DNA of 64,000 nucleotides from CAVXHQ01 sp963789535 (GTDB lineage Bacteria > Pseudomonadota > Alphaproteobacteria > Rhodobacterales > Rhodobacteraceae), in assembly GCA_963789535.1 (NCBI GenBank), contig CAWBKU010000005.1, forward strand, positions 930,001 to 994,000, read 5' to 3'. Shown here piece by piece: positions 28,831 through 38,268 of the stretch. Position 1 is the stretch's first letter. Each line of letters opens with the position of its first letter. The notes below the pieces were generated by a model, which was not told the DNA's origin, did no database searches, and saw only the letters and a list, made by a program, of their open reading frames with translations. The translations under genes and the position numbers were made by a program.

Positions 28831-29634
28831 ATGAAACACCTCCTGGCCCTCCTGCTCCTCCTCCCCACCCTCGCCCTCGCGCAACCTTCCGTCCTCCCCG
28901 GCGCCCCCTGTCACGCCGAGACGCGCTGCGAGATCGGCCCCCGCTCCTACAACGTCCGCGAGCCGGATGGCTGGGACGGCGTCACCCCGCTGCCGGTGCT
29001 GCTGCATTTCCACGGCTGGGGCCGGCAGGGCGAACTCATCGTCCAGCACGCCCGCATCGCCGGGGCCACGCGCCTGCGCGGCGTCCTGCTGCTGGCACCG
29101 AACGGGCAGGGGCGGACGTGGAACTTTCGCGCGGGCTCGCCCGACGTGGCCTTCGCCCGCGCCGTCATCGAGGACGCCGCCACCCGTTATCCCATCGACC
29201 GCGACCGCATCTATGTCTCCGGCTATTCCTTCGGCGCGATCATGGCGTGGCGGTTCGCCTGCGAGGCGGGCAGTGGCGTGGCGGCCCTGCTGTCGATCTC
29301 CGGCACGCTGCCGCAGGACACCGACTGTCCGCAGGCCCCGCGCGAGGTGCGTCACGTCCACGGCCTCGACGACGGGGTCATCGATTTCCCGATGGGACCG
29401 GGCGGCGACACGACATACCCCGTGGCCCTCTGGCGCGCGCGCATGGGCTGCGGCGACGGGCGCGCGGCGGGCACATGGTCGGTCGTCGACTTCCTCACCC
29501 TGACCCGGACGGAATGGGACTGCGCACAGGGCCGGGTGAACCTCGATGTGCATCCGGGCGGGCACTTCATTCCGCACGGCTGGATCGGGCGGCAACTCGA
29601 CGAGCTTCTGGGCCGCCCGCCGACCTATCCCTGA
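28831..29634 (+). CDS. Secreted alpha/beta-hydrolase esterase (LpqC/PHB depolymerase-like)
   Basis: A 267-residue exported hydrolase. The signal peptide MKHLLALLLLLPTLALA ends near residue 17. LLHFHGWGRQGE gives the oxyanion-hole HG, GYSFGAIMAWRF the nucleophile Ser 133 (GXSXG), and HPGGHFIPHGW the catalytic His; the Asp is probably in HGLDDGVIDF. Similar proteins are poly(3-hydroxybutyrate) depolymerase-like or feruloyl-type esterases; which one is not clear. ATG 28831 starts the signal peptide directly. Located between pheS and pheT. Confidence 0.83.
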   Translation: MKHLLALLLLLPTLALAQPSVLPGAPCHAETRCEIGPRSYNVREPDGWDGVTPLPVLLHFHGWGRQGELIVQHARIAGATRLRGVLLLAPNGQGRTWNFRAGSPDVAFARAVIEDAATRYPIDRDRIYVSGYSFGAIMAWRFACEAGSGVAALLSISGTLPQDTDCPQAPREVRHVHGLDDGVIDFPMGPGGDTTYPVALWRARMGCGDGRAAGTWSVVDFLTLTRTEWDCAQGRVNLDVHPGGHFIPHGWIGRQLDELLGRPPTYP

Positions 29635-29653
29635 GCGACCGGTTCGGGGCGGT

Positions 29654-29914
29654 TCAGTTCCGCGCCGAGACGAACATCGCGCCGCCCGCCGCCTCGCGGC
29701 GGGGCGTGCTGTTGCTGACGCGGGCGCCGCAGCCGATGGTAAGCGTCTGGGTCTGGATGGTCTCGGCGGCGCACTCCTGTGCGCTCTGGCCGATGGTGCG
29801 CACCTGCCCGGGCGCCTCCACCGCCGCCTGCCGTTCGGACACGGCGAGGATGGCGAGCGGCGACAGCACGAGGCTCGCCGCAAAGATTATCATGATGGGG
29901 CCACGGTTCTGCAT
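29654..29914 (-). CDS. Small membrane-anchored or exported protein (paralogue 1)
   Basis: An 86-residue protein, MQNRGPIMIIFAASLVLSPL then AILAVSERQAAVEAPGQVRT, with one N-terminal hydrophobic segment (residues 7-25) and a short polar tail containing two cysteines (ECAA and IGCG). GGAGG precedes the ATG at the ideal distance. It resembles the next gene upstream over the first 35 residues, so the two form a tandem duplicated pair. Function unknown. Confidence 0.7.
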   Translation of the reverse strand: MQNRGPIMIIFAASLVLSPLAILAVSERQAAVEAPGQVRTIGQSAQECAAETIQTQTLTIGCGARVSNSTPRREAAGGAMFVSARN

Positions 29915-30021
29915 CCGATCCTCCGGATCTGACGGTTCAAGGGAATGGTATCGCCGATGGATTTGACGGAATTGGGACGACGGCGCGGCCATTTGCAGGT
30001 CGCGCCGGTCGAGGGCCCGCC

Positions 30022-30285
30022 TCAGGGCCGCGCCGCGATAAGCATCGGCGAGAGCGTGTCGATCCCGTGCAGGGCCACCCGGCTGATCCGGACGCACCCG
30101 CCCGGCGCGTCGAGGGCGAGCGGCACCGGCATATCGCAGGTGTCGGCCTCGCGCGCCTGAAGCGCGATGAACATCTGGTTCTGATGCGCGATCTCGACCT
30201 GCGCGCGGTCGACGGCGCGGACGGTCAGCGGCGAGAGCACGGCGGTAAAGCCGAAGACGAGAAGGAAGGGGCTGCGATACTGCAT
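30022..30285 (-). CDS. Small membrane-anchored or exported protein (paralogue 2)
   Basis: An 87-residue relative of the adjacent gene: MQYRSPFLLVFGFTAVLSPL then TVRAVDRAQVEIAHQNQMFI, with a hydrophobic N-terminal segment and cysteines at DTCDMP and GGCVRIS. GGAGAAACCG lies before the ATG. Divergent from pheT. Both paralogues keep MQ.R.P, VLSPL, AV...Q and a terminal region with two cysteines, implying a common secreted fold with one disulphide. Function unknown. Confidence 0.68.
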   Translation of the reverse strand: MQYRSPFLLVFGFTAVLSPLTVRAVDRAQVEIAHQNQMFIALQAREADTCDMPVPLALDAPGGCVRISRVALHGIDTLSPMLIAARP

Positions 30286-30446
30286 CGGTTTCTCCGATTC
30301 TGCTGTTGACGGGATGCCTCGACAATCGACGCTACAGACAAAGATTGTCCCGAATTGGGCGACACGGCGGCGCATGCGGGCCGCTTTCCCCCGCCGCCTC
30401 CTTGGGCTACACCGCGCCCGACCGACCAAGGCCCGGAGCGCGCGCG

Positions 30447-32845
30447 ATGAAATTCACCCTGGACTGGCTCAAGACCCACCTCGAGACGACCGCCCCGCTC
30501 GACGCGATCACCGAGGCGCTGACCGACCTCGGCCTCGAGGTCGAGGGGATCGAGAACCCCGCCGCAAGGCTGCGCGCCTTCACCATCGGCAAGGTGGTGT
30601 CCGCCGCCCCCCACCCCGACGCCGACCGCCTGCGGGTCTGTCAGGTCGAGACGGCGGCGGGCACCACGCAGATCATCTGCGGCGCCCCGAACGCGCGCGA
30701 GGGGATCACCGTCGTCATCGCGTCGCCCGGCGTCTACGTGCCCGGCATCGACACGACCATCGGCGTCGGCAAAATCCGCGGCATCGAAAGCCACGGAATG
30801 ATGTGTTCCGAACGCGAGATGGAGATGTCGGACGAGCACGACGGCATCATCGAACTCCCCTCCGGCACCGTGGGCGAGAGTTTCGCCGACTGGCTCGCGG
30901 CGAACGACCCCGCCCGCGTCGATCCGGTGATCGAGATCGCGATCACCCCCAACCGCCCCGACGCGCTCGGCGTGCGCGGCATCGCCCGCGACCTTGCCGC
31001 GCGCGGCCTCGGCACGCTGAAACCGCTGCCGCTCGATCCGGTGCCCGCCGCCTTCACGGCGGACCTGCGCGTCGGCATCGACGCCGACACCCTCGACGGC
31101 TGCCCGCTCTTCGCCGGCCGCCTGATCCGCGGCGTCCGCAACGGCGCCTCGCCCGCCTGGCTGCAAACCCGCCTGCGCGCCATCGGCCTGCGCCCGATCA
31201 GCTTTCTCGTCGATGTCACCAACTTCTTCACCTACGACCTGAACCGCCCGCTGCACGTCTTCGATGCGGACAAGGTGACGGGCAACCTGCGCGTCCACCG
31301 CGCGGCAGGCGGCGAGAGCATCGCGGCGCTGGACGACCGGACCTATACGCTCTCCCCCGGCCAGATGGTCATCTCCGACGACACCGGCCCCCTCAGCATC
31401 GCGGGCGTCATGGGCGGGGCGGCGACCGGCTGCACCGACGACACCGTGAACGTCTTCGTCGAGAGCGCCTACTGGAACCCGATCCAGATCGCCTACACCG
31501 GCCGCGCGCTGAAAATCAATTCCGACGCCCGCTATCGCTTCGAACGCGGCGTCGACCCCGCGTTCACGCCCCTTGGCCTCGAACATGCCGTCCGCATGAT
31601 CGTCGACCACGCGGGGGGCGAGGCGAGCGCCCCCCTCGTCGCAGGCGCCGTCCCCGACACGTCCCGCGCCTACCGCCTCGATACCGACCGCGTCATCCGC
31701 CTCGTCGGCATGGACATCGCGCCCGACACCCAGCGCGCCACGCTCACCGCCCTCGGCTTCACCATGGACGGCGACATGGCGCACGTCCCCACGTGGCGCC
31801 CCGATGTTCAGGGCGAGGCGGATCTCATCGAAGAGGTCGCCCGCATCGCCTCGCTCACCAAACTCGAGGGCCGCCCCCTGCCGCGCCCCCGCGCCGGCGT
31901 GCCCGCCCCGGTCCTGACGCCGATGCAGGCGCGTCTCGCGCGCGCGCGGCGCACCGTCGCCGCCCTCGGCTACGACGAATGCGTCACCTATTCCTTCATC
32001 GACCACGCCGCCGCGACCCTCTTTCACGGCGGCACCGACGCCACCCGCCTCGAGAACCCGATCTCTGCCGACCTCAGCCACATGCGCCCCTCGCTGCTGC
32101 CCGGCCTGCTGCGCGCCGCCGCCCGCAATCAGGCCCGCGGCCTCACCGATCTGGCACTGTTCGAGGCGGGCGACGTCTTTCCCGGCGGCGAACCCGGCGA
32201 ACAGCACAGCGAAATCTCGGGCCTGCTGATCGGTCGCACCGCGCCCAGAGACCTGCACGGCGAAAGCCGCGCGCTCGACCTCTACGATGCCAAGGCGGAC
32301 GCCGAGGCGGTGCTCGCCGCCCTCGGCGCGCCCGCCCGCACGATGATCCTGCGGGACGGCGATCCCTGGTGGCATCCCGGCCGCCACGGCCGCCTCTGCC
32401 TCGGCCCGAAAAAGACGCTTGCCGTGTTCGGCGAACTGCACCCGCGGGTGCTGCGCGAGTTGGGGATCAGGGGCACTGCCCACGCCTTCACCATCTGGCC
32501 CGCCGGGGTGCCGCTGCCGCGCGCCGACCGCCGCGACCCGCCCCGCCCTCGCCGCCTCCGACCTGCAACCCGTCGACCGCGACTTCGCGTTCGTCGTCGA
32601 TGCGCAGCGTCGAGGCCGCGTCCCTCGTCACCGCCGCCCTCGGCGCCGACAAGGCGCTGATCGCCGACGCCCGCGTCTTCGACCAGTTCCTCGGCGGCAG
32701 CCTCGGCGCCGGCCGCAAGAGCCTCGCCCTCACCGTCCGCCTGCAACCGCAGGGCGAGACCCTGAAGGACGCCGACATCGAGGCGGTGAGCGCCAAGATC
32801 GTCGACAAGGTGAGGCAGGCCACCGGCGGCACATTGCGGTCGTGA
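30447..32845 (+). CDS. pheT: Phenylalanine-tRNA ligase subunit beta (two frameshifts)
   Basis: Beta subunit of the synthetase, 798 residues after removal of single extra bases near 32520 and at about 32606. MKFTLDWLKTHLETTAPLDA begins the protein; the EMAP-like tRNA-binding domain follows (KVVSAAPHPDADRLRVCQVE, IICGAPNAREG), then the B3/B4 editing domain, B5 and the catalytic-like core (RFERGVDPAFTPLGLEHAVR). The C-terminal ferredoxin-like anticodon-binding domain is found in pieces (LQPVDRDFAFVVDA in one frame; LTVRLQPQGETLKDADIEAV in the next). Because pheT is essential, the shifts are probably sequence errors. Confidence 0.92.
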
Positions 32846-32851
32846 CGCCCG

Positions 32852-32890
32852 CATTCACGTTGCCGTAACAACTCCCCCCGGAGGGTCCGC
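32852..32890 (-). repeat. Family A intergenic repeat copy (inverted)
   Basis: ATTCACGTTGCCGTAACAAC followed by TCCCCCCGGAGGGTCCGC, immediately after pheT and before a convergent gene. The arms have drifted (CCCCCCGGAGGG instead of CCCGCCGGAGGC), but the GTTGCCGTAAC part is intact. Confidence 0.65.
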
Positions 32891-32928
32891 AGGCCCCATA
32901 GAGAGCCACGCCGCCTGTGCCTGCCCCC

Positions 32929-33792
32929 TCAGAACCACTGCCCCGGCTCCATCAGCCCCAGATCCAGCAACTGCTGGCTGTGCCAGTCGAACGGCGCCGA
33001 ATTGTGCCAGCGGAAACTCTCGATGTCGAAGGTGCTGCCCGGATTGCGCTTGAGCGCCTTGGCGGTGCGGAACGAGCAGACCGCCGCGGTCAGCGAATTG
33101 TGCCAGGGGCAGGCATAGGTATTGTATTCCTCGTCGTTGAAGGTGTGATCCGCCCGCAGTTCCAGTCCCGGCTTGGCCAGAAACAGCGAAATCCGGTCGA
33201 TCCGGCGGCGCGGTGCCGGAATATGCTCCTCGAACCGCCAGCGCAGCCCGCCGAAGAAGTTCAGTTGCCGCTCCTTGAAATGCGTGTCCCGGTCGGTCCG
33301 GGCCAGCGCGTAATACCCCGAACGGTCCAGATGCGCATCCTCGAGGCTCACCGCCGTGGGATGCGCCCAGAGGTCGCCCGCGTAGAGGTCGATCACATAG
33401 GACAGGACCGAGAACCGCCGCTCCTCGGTGCAGAACGCGGCCATTTCGCCGACCGTGCGATGCTCGCAGAACGGATAGAACAGGTATTCGGCGTTGTAGC
33501 AGTAATAGATCCACGCCCCCGGGGCGATGTCGATCACGCCGTTGACCACGGCCAGGAACCCGTCGCGGCCCAGCGGGTCGCAGTCGACGCGGGTGATCCG
33601 CGCGGCGATCTCGGCGGGGATGGCGATGTCGGGCAGGGCGAACACCACGACCGCCCTGAACCCCGCATCGAGGTGATGGCGGATCGTGGTGGCGACCTCG
33701 ACCGGATCCTCGATCAGGATGAGGGCAACCGGCCCCTTGGCGAGGATCGGCTGACCGGCGGTCAGAAAGGCGGTGAGGCTGTCGAAACGCAT
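32929..33792 (-). CDS. Glycosyltransferase-2-like conserved protein
   Basis: A 287-residue cytosolic protein beginning MRFDSLTAFLTAGQPILAKG. The N-terminal half resembles a Rossmann-like glycosyltransferase (VALILIEDPVEVATTIRHHL, FRAVVVFALPD), and the rest has the features of the GT2_4-type domain: a WIYYCYNAEYLF block where a DADEF motif is often found, SYVIDLYAGDLW, FFGGLRWRFEEHI and WHNSLTAAVC. The classic DxD is not obvious. Possibly a sugar transferase or an inactive relative; substrate unknown. Convergent with pheT, divergent from miaB. Confidence 0.62.
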   Translation of the reverse strand: MRFDSLTAFLTAGQPILAKGPVALILIEDPVEVATTIRHHLDAGFRAVVVFALPDIAIPAEIAARITRVDCDPLGRDGFLAVVNGVIDIAPGAWIYYCYNAEYLFYPFCEHRTVGEMAAFCTEERRFSVLSYVIDLYAGDLWAHPTAVSLEDAHLDRSGYYALARTDRDTHFKERQLNFFGGLRWRFEEHIPAPRRRIDRISLFLAKPGLELRADHTFNDEEYNTYACPWHNSLTAAVCSFRTAKALKRNPGSTFDIESFRWHNSAPFDWHSQQLLDLGLMEPGQWF

Positions 33793-33912
33793 GATGACCT
33801 TCGCGTCCGGCGGGACGACGGGCAGAATCGGCCATGTGGCCCCACATTGCAAGACGCGGCCCGTCCGCGTAGGACCGCGCTGCACCATCCGCCACAGGTT
33901 CCGGGGGGTCCG

Positions 33913-35229
33913 ATGACCGTCGACAAGAAGCTCTATATCAAGACCTATGGCTGTCAGATGAACGTCTACGACAGCGAACGCATGGCCGAGACGCTGGCGC
34001 CGCAGGGCTATGTGACGACCGATCGGGCCGAGGACGCCGATCTGGTGCTGCTCAACACCTGCCACATCCGCGAGAAGGCGGCGGAAAAGCTCTATTCCGA
34101 TCTGGGGCGTCTGAAACCGCTCAAGGCCGCGAAGCCGGGGATGAAGATCGGCGTGACCGGCTGCGTCGCGCAGGCCGAGGGCGCCGAGATCGTGCGGCGG
34201 ATGCCGCTCGTCGATCTGGTGGTCGGCCCGCAAAGCTATCACCGCCTGCCGCAGATGGAGGCGCGCGTCCGTGCCGGCGGCCGTGCCCTCGAGACCGATT
34301 TTGCCGAGGACAAGTTCGCCGCGATGCCCGCCCGGCCACGGGTGGCGCGCGGCCCGTCCGCCTTCCTGACCGTGCAGGAGGGCTGCGACAAGTTCTGCGC
34401 CTTCTGCGTCGTCCCCTACACCCGCGGCGCCGAGGTGAGCCGCCCGGCGGAGCGGATCGAGGCCGAGGCGCGCGGGCTGGTGGAGGCCGGCGTGCGCGAG
34501 CTGACCCTGCTCGGGCAGAACGTGAACGCCTGGCATGGCGATGCGGGCGGCCTTGCGGGCCTCATCGCGCGGCTGGCGCGGATCGACGGCCTCGAACGGC
34601 TGCGCTATACCACGAGCCATCCCAACGACATGGACGACGCCCTCGTCGCGGCGCACGGCGATCAGCCGAAACTGATGCCCTACCTGCACCTGCCCGTGCA
34701 ATCGGGGTCCGACCGCATCCTCAAGGCGATGAACCGCAAGCATACTGCCGCGCACTATCTGGCGCTGATCGACCGTATCCGCGCCGCCCGGCCCGACATC
34801 CTGCTCTCCTCCGACTTCATCGTCGGTTTCCCCGGCGAGACCGAGGCAGAGTTCGCGCAGACGCTCAACCTGATCGCGGCGGTGGGCTTTGGCGCCGCCT
34901 ATTCGTTCAAATACTCCGCCCGGCCCGGCACCCCCGCCGCCGAACGCGCCGGGGTCGACGACGCGGTGATGGACGACCGCCTCCAGCGCCTCCAGTCGCT
35001 CCTGACCCGACAGCAACAGGCGGCGCAGGCGGCGATGGTCGGGCGCGACACCGACGTCCTGTTCGAAAAACCCGGCCGCCTGCCCGGGCAATGGGGCGGC
35101 AAGTCCGAGCATCTGCATGCGGTCCACGTGACCGCACCGGGGATCGCGGCGGCCGATATCGTCGGCAGGATTCGTCGCGTGCGGATCACAAGCGCCGCGC
35201 CGAACTCGCTCGGCGGCACGCTCGTCTGA
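33913..35229 (+). CDS. miaB: tRNA-2-methylthio-N6-dimethylallyladenosine synthase MiaB
   Basis: Radical SAM methylthiotransferase modifying A37 of tRNAs reading U-starting codons. The 438-residue protein has the N-terminal Fe-S cysteines C14 (TYGCQMN), C50 (NTCHIREKAAEKLYSDLGR) and C84 (VTGCVAQAEG), the radical SAM cluster C158/C162/C165 (GCDKFCAFCVVPYTRG), LLGQNVNAWHG and a C-terminal TRAM domain. HIREKA and LYSDLG distinguish MiaB from RimO and MtaB. ATG 33913 begins MTVDKKLYIKTYGCQMNVYD. It starts the phoH-ybeY-lnt neighbourhood as in many alphaproteobacteria. Confidence 0.95.
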   Translation: MTVDKKLYIKTYGCQMNVYDSERMAETLAPQGYVTTDRAEDADLVLLNTCHIREKAAEKLYSDLGRLKPLKAAKPGMKIGVTGCVAQAEGAEIVRRMPLVDLVVGPQSYHRLPQMEARVRAGGRALETDFAEDKFAAMPARPRVARGPSAFLTVQEGCDKFCAFCVVPYTRGAEVSRPAERIEAEARGLVEAGVRELTLLGQNVNAWHGDAGGLAGLIARLARIDGLERLRYTTSHPNDMDDALVAAHGDQPKLMPYLHLPVQSGSDRILKAMNRKHTAAHYLALIDRIRAARPDILLSSDFIVGFPGETEAEFAQTLNLIAAVGFGAAYSFKYSARPGTPAAERAGVDDAVMDDRLQRLQSLLTRQQQAAQAAMVGRDTDVLFEKPGRLPGQWGGKSEHLHAVHVTAPGIAAADIVGRIRRVRITSAAPNSLGGTLV

Positions 35230-35427
35230 TCGCCATTGCGGCCCGGATCGTTCCCTATCTGTGGACAGTGACGGCTCAAGTGGTGCTTTGTCGCCCCGCC
35301 TACTACAACATTTGGACAATTTCGCTTTTCTTGTGTCTAAAATTGGATGAGCCTGCTAGGCGTTTACAAGCAAAAATTTGGGCACCGACTGCCCGCACCC
35401 ACATGACTGAAAAGGGGATGATCAGCC

Positions 35428-36027
35428 GTGGCCTCTCAAACCGCAACACGAACCAAGACTGCCCTCGCCGGGGTTTCGGGCGCCGCACTCTGCGCCGCGA
35501 TGATCGCCTCGGCCTTTTTCGCCGTACCTGCCACCGCACAGACAAGCCAGCAAGTGACCGGCACGGTCGCCCCGGCGATCTGGATCGACCCGGACGGCTG
35601 TCAGCACTGGACCGCCGACGGCGGCGTCGAGGGCTATATGGAGGGCCGCGTGAACCCCGAGACCGGGATGCCGGTCTGTCTGGACGTCAACACCTGCGCG
35701 GTGATGAACTCGGACGTGCTCTTCGCCACCGACAGCGCGCAACTCACCGCCTCGGGCCGCGCCACGCTCCAGCAGTTCTTCGGCTCTGCCGGTGCCTTTG
35801 CCTATGCGATCTACGGGCACACCGACTATCGCGCCTCGGACGAATACAACATGGACCTGTCGAACCGCCGCGCGGCCTCGGTCGCGACGGTCGCGGCCTC
35901 GGTCGGCGCCCGCGTCGCCCGCGTCCAGGGCTTTGGCGAGCGCAATCCCGTCGCCCGGAACGATCCCGGTGCGACCGCCGCCGAGCTTCAGGCCAACCGC
36001 CGCGTCGAAATCGTCTGCTACAGATAA
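35428..36027 (+). CDS. OmpA-family outer membrane protein
   Basis: A 199-residue exported protein: basic N-terminus and hydrophobic core to FFAVPATAQ (cleavage near residue 38), then a short module IWIDPDGCQHWTADGGVEGY with GMPVCLDVNTC, then an OmpA-like peptidoglycan-binding domain (SDVLFATDSAQLTASGR, YAIYGHTDYRASDEYNMDLS, RRAASVATV, VQGFGERNPVARNDP, LQANRRVEIVC). The conserved D and R of TD...NM.LS.RRA contact diaminopimelate. GTG 35428 is preceded by AAAGGGG. The 200-base AT-richer region upstream (35230-35427) probably holds its promoter. The first module is shared with the next gene. Confidence 0.85.
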   Translation: MASQTATRTKTALAGVSGAALCAAMIASAFFAVPATAQTSQQVTGTVAPAIWIDPDGCQHWTADGGVEGYMEGRVNPETGMPVCLDVNTCAVMNSDVLFATDSAQLTASGRATLQQFFGSAGAFAYAIYGHTDYRASDEYNMDLSNRRAASVATVAASVGARVARVQGFGERNPVARNDPGATAAELQANRRVEIVCYR

Positions 36028-36041
36028 GAGGGACAGGACAC

Positions 36042-36404
36042 ATGAGAGTACTCTATTCCGTCATGGCTACCGGTTTCCTGCTTGCGGCCTGCGGCGAAGC
36101 GCTCGAAGGCGTGGTGCCGATCGCCCTCGCCGGGAACGGCCCGGGCGGCGTGCCGCTGCGCGCCGTCGGCGACGACCGCGGCATCGATGCCGCGCCGCTC
36201 GCCGACCTTCAGGCCGGTATCTGGATCGACCCGGACGGCTGTCAGGTGTGGATGATCGACGACGGCCTCGAGGGCTATTGGTCGCGCCGCCGCGATCCGC
36301 GGACCGGCCTGCCGGTCTGCGTGCCGATCGCGCCTCCGGGCTCGATCGTCGGCAACATCGACCGCGACGCGGGCATCCGGGACTCGGTTCCGACCCGCCA
36401 GTGA
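36042..36404 (+). CDS. Lipoprotein with the shared DPDGCQ module
   Basis: A 120-residue lipoprotein. MRVLYSVMATGFLLAACGEA has a lipobox (LAAC, Cys 17). After a linker, IWIDPDGCQVWMIDDGLEGY then WSRRRDPRTGLPVCVPIAPP repeats the module of the preceding OmpA-type protein at about 60 % identity, but without an OmpA domain. Two conserved cysteines may form a disulphide. It is cotranscribed with the OmpA gene (14-base gap) and followed by a strong terminator at 36460. The two proteins probably act together at the outer membrane. Confidence 0.75.
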   Translation: MRVLYSVMATGFLLAACGEALEGVVPIALAGNGPGGVPLRAVGDDRGIDAAPLADLQAGIWIDPDGCQVWMIDDGLEGYWSRRRDPRTGLPVCVPIAPPGSIVGNIDRDAGIRDSVPTRQ

Positions 36405-36459
36405 CGCCGCGCGGCGCCGTCCGCAAGGGGGGTGCCAACGCCGGGCCGGTGAAAGTGCA

Positions 36460-36491
36460 AGGGCTGCGGATCGCTCCGCAGCCCTATTTTT
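36460..36491 (+). terminator. Rho-independent terminator
   Basis: Ten-base-pair GC-rich stem AGGGCTGCGG / CCGCAGCCCT, six-base loop, followed by ATTTTT. It closes the OmpA-lipoprotein operon and insulates phoH, whose start is 168 bases further on. Confidence 0.9.
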
Positions 36492-36658
36492 CGTCGTCCG
36501 GCGCCCGTTTTTGCCGCATCGGCGGCCCCCCGCCACGACGCCCGCCGCCACCGCTTGCACCCGTCGCCCATTCGCGCCAGTTTGACCCTGACCGGGTCTG
36601 CCCGGTCCGCCGCGTCGCCCCCTATCAACCGAGGTTCGTCCCTGTCGAGGAGACCTGC

Positions 36659-37681
36659 TTGACACTCACCATCGTGCCGCCCGCCGCCGCCGCCGCCCCG
36701 ACCGAGGTGGCGCTCGAGTTTCCCGACAACCGCCTGCTCGCCGAACTCTGCGGCGAATTCGACCGGAACCTGACGGCCCTCGAGAGCAGGCTGGGCGTGC
36801 AGATGCTGCGGCGCGGCAACATCCTGACGGTCATCGGCGGACAGGCCGCGCGCGACGATGCCGTCCGGGTGCTCGAGGCGCTCTACAACCGCCTCGAACT
36901 CGGCCGCACCGTCGAGGCGGGCGACATCGACCGCGAGGTGCGGATGACCGGCCCCGAAGGCGCCGCGACCGAACAGGCCGAGAGGGTCGCCGCCGGCGGC
37001 GAGCGGATCGAGATCAAGACCCGCCGCAAGCTCGTCGAGCCGCGCACCGAGGCGCAAAAGGCCTATGTCCGCAGCCTCTTCGCCAATGAACTGGCCTTCG
37101 GCATCGGCCCGGCAGGCACCGGCAAGACCTATATCGCGGTCGCCGTCGGCGTGAACCTGTTCCTTGCAGGGCAAGTCGACAGGATCATCCTGTCGCGCCC
37201 CGCCGTCGAGGCGGGCGAGCGCCTCGGGTTCCTGCCCGGCGACATGAAGGACAAGGTCGATCCCTACATGCAGCCGCTCTATGACGCGCTGAACGACTTC
37301 TTCCCGCCCAAGCAGGTCCAGAAGATGCTGGAGGAAAAGATCATCGAGATCGCCCCGCTCGCCTTTATGCGCGGCCGGACGCTGGCCAATGCCTTTTGCG
37401 TGCTCGACGAGGCGCAGAACGCGACGTCGATGCAGATGAAGATGTTCCTGACCCGTCTGGGCGAGGGCAGCCGCATGGTCATCACCGGCGACCGCACCCA
37501 GGTCGACCTGCCGCGCGGCGTGTCCTCGGGCCTCGCCGACGCCGAACGGCTCCTCCAGAACATCCCGCGCATCGCCTTCAACTATTTCACCTCGAAGGAT
37601 GTCGTGCGTCACCCGCTGGTCGCGCGGATCATCGAGGCCTATGAGACCGAGGACAACGTTCCCCCGCAAAGGAGCCGATGA
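36659..37681 (+). CDS. phoH: PhoH family protein (PhoH-like ATPase/RNA-binding)
   Basis: A 340-residue PhoH-type protein with N-terminal KH-like region (residues 20-90) and P-loop ATPase: GIGPAGTGKTYIAVAVG, ILSRPAVEAGERLGFLPGDM, DEAQNATSMQMKMFLTRLGE (Walker B), and VITGDRTQVDLP. PhoH proteins are linked to RNA metabolism and are typically encoded before ybeY. The start is TTG 36659 with a GAGGAG site seven bases upstream, giving MTLTIVPPAAAAAPTEVALE; no ATG is available. Its stop is seven bases before the ybeY ATG. Confidence 0.92.
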   Translation: MTLTIVPPAAAAAPTEVALEFPDNRLLAELCGEFDRNLTALESRLGVQMLRRGNILTVIGGQAARDDAVRVLEALYNRLELGRTVEAGDIDREVRMTGPEGAATEQAERVAAGGERIEIKTRRKLVEPRTEAQKAYVRSLFANELAFGIGPAGTGKTYIAVAVGVNLFLAGQVDRIILSRPAVEAGERLGFLPGDMKDKVDPYMQPLYDALNDFFPPKQVQKMLEEKIIEIAPLAFMRGRTLANAFCVLDEAQNATSMQMKMFLTRLGEGSRMVITGDRTQVDLPRGVSSGLADAERLLQNIPRIAFNYFTSKDVVRHPLVARIIEAYETEDNVPPQRSR

Positions 37682-37688
37682 GCCTGCA

Positions 37689-38267
37689 ATGAACGGTGCG
37701 TCCGATACCCCCGCCTGGACCCTGACCGCCGAGGTTCTGGCCGAGGATCACCGCTGGGCCGCCCTCGACATCGAGGCGCTGTGCGAGCGGGCGTTCGGCG
37801 CCGTCCTCACGCAACTCGGCGTCACCGGCGAGGTCGAGGTGTCGGTGCTGGCCTGCGGCGACCGCCGCATCGCCGAACTGAACGCCGATTTCCGGGGCAA
37901 GCCGCAGGCGACGAACGTGCTGAGCTGGCCGTCCGAGGAACGCGGCGCGGTGCAGCCCGGCACGGTGCCCGCGCCCCTGCGCCGGGGCGGCGGCCCGGTC
38001 GAGCTTGGCGACATCGCCCTCGCCTTCGAAACCTGCGCCGCCGAGGCCGCGGCGGCGGGCATCGCGATGGCCGATCACGTGACGCATCTTTCGGTGCATG
38101 CGCTGCTGCATCTGATGGGCTATGATCACGAACGCGACGCCGATGCGGAATTGATGGAGCAGATCGAGACCCGTATCCTTGGCAAACTGGGTGTCGCAGA
38201 CCCATATCGGCCCGACCGGACGCCGTCCGCCGCGGCCGGACCCGCCGCTCTCCATCCGGAAAGGTAA
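37689..38267 (+). CDS. ybeY: Endoribonuclease YbeY (rRNA maturation factor)
   Basis: Zinc-dependent endoribonuclease acting in 16S rRNA 3'-end processing and 70S quality control. The 192-residue protein carries HLSVHALLHLMGYDHERDAD, in which the HX3HX5H zinc ligands lie, together with LNADFRGKPQATNVLSWPSE and LGDIALAFETCAAEA. ATG 37689 yields MNGASDTPAW; the preceding phoH ends seven bases earlier and corC follows after one base, forming the classic phoH-ybeY-corC-lnt unit. Confidence 0.93.
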   Translation: MNGASDTPAWTLTAEVLAEDHRWAALDIEALCERAFGAVLTQLGVTGEVEVSVLACGDRRIAELNADFRGKPQATNVLSWPSEERGAVQPGTVPAPLRRGGGPVELGDIALAFETCAAEAAAAGIAMADHVTHLSVHALLHLMGYDHERDADAELMEQIETRILGKLGVADPYRPDRTPSAAAGPAALHPER

Positions 38268-38268
38268 G

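Noticed and set aside
30306..32845. Interpreting the broken pheT as a true pseudogene
   Set aside because: The gene is essential, no second copy is visible in the window, and all domains are conserved through the two breaks.
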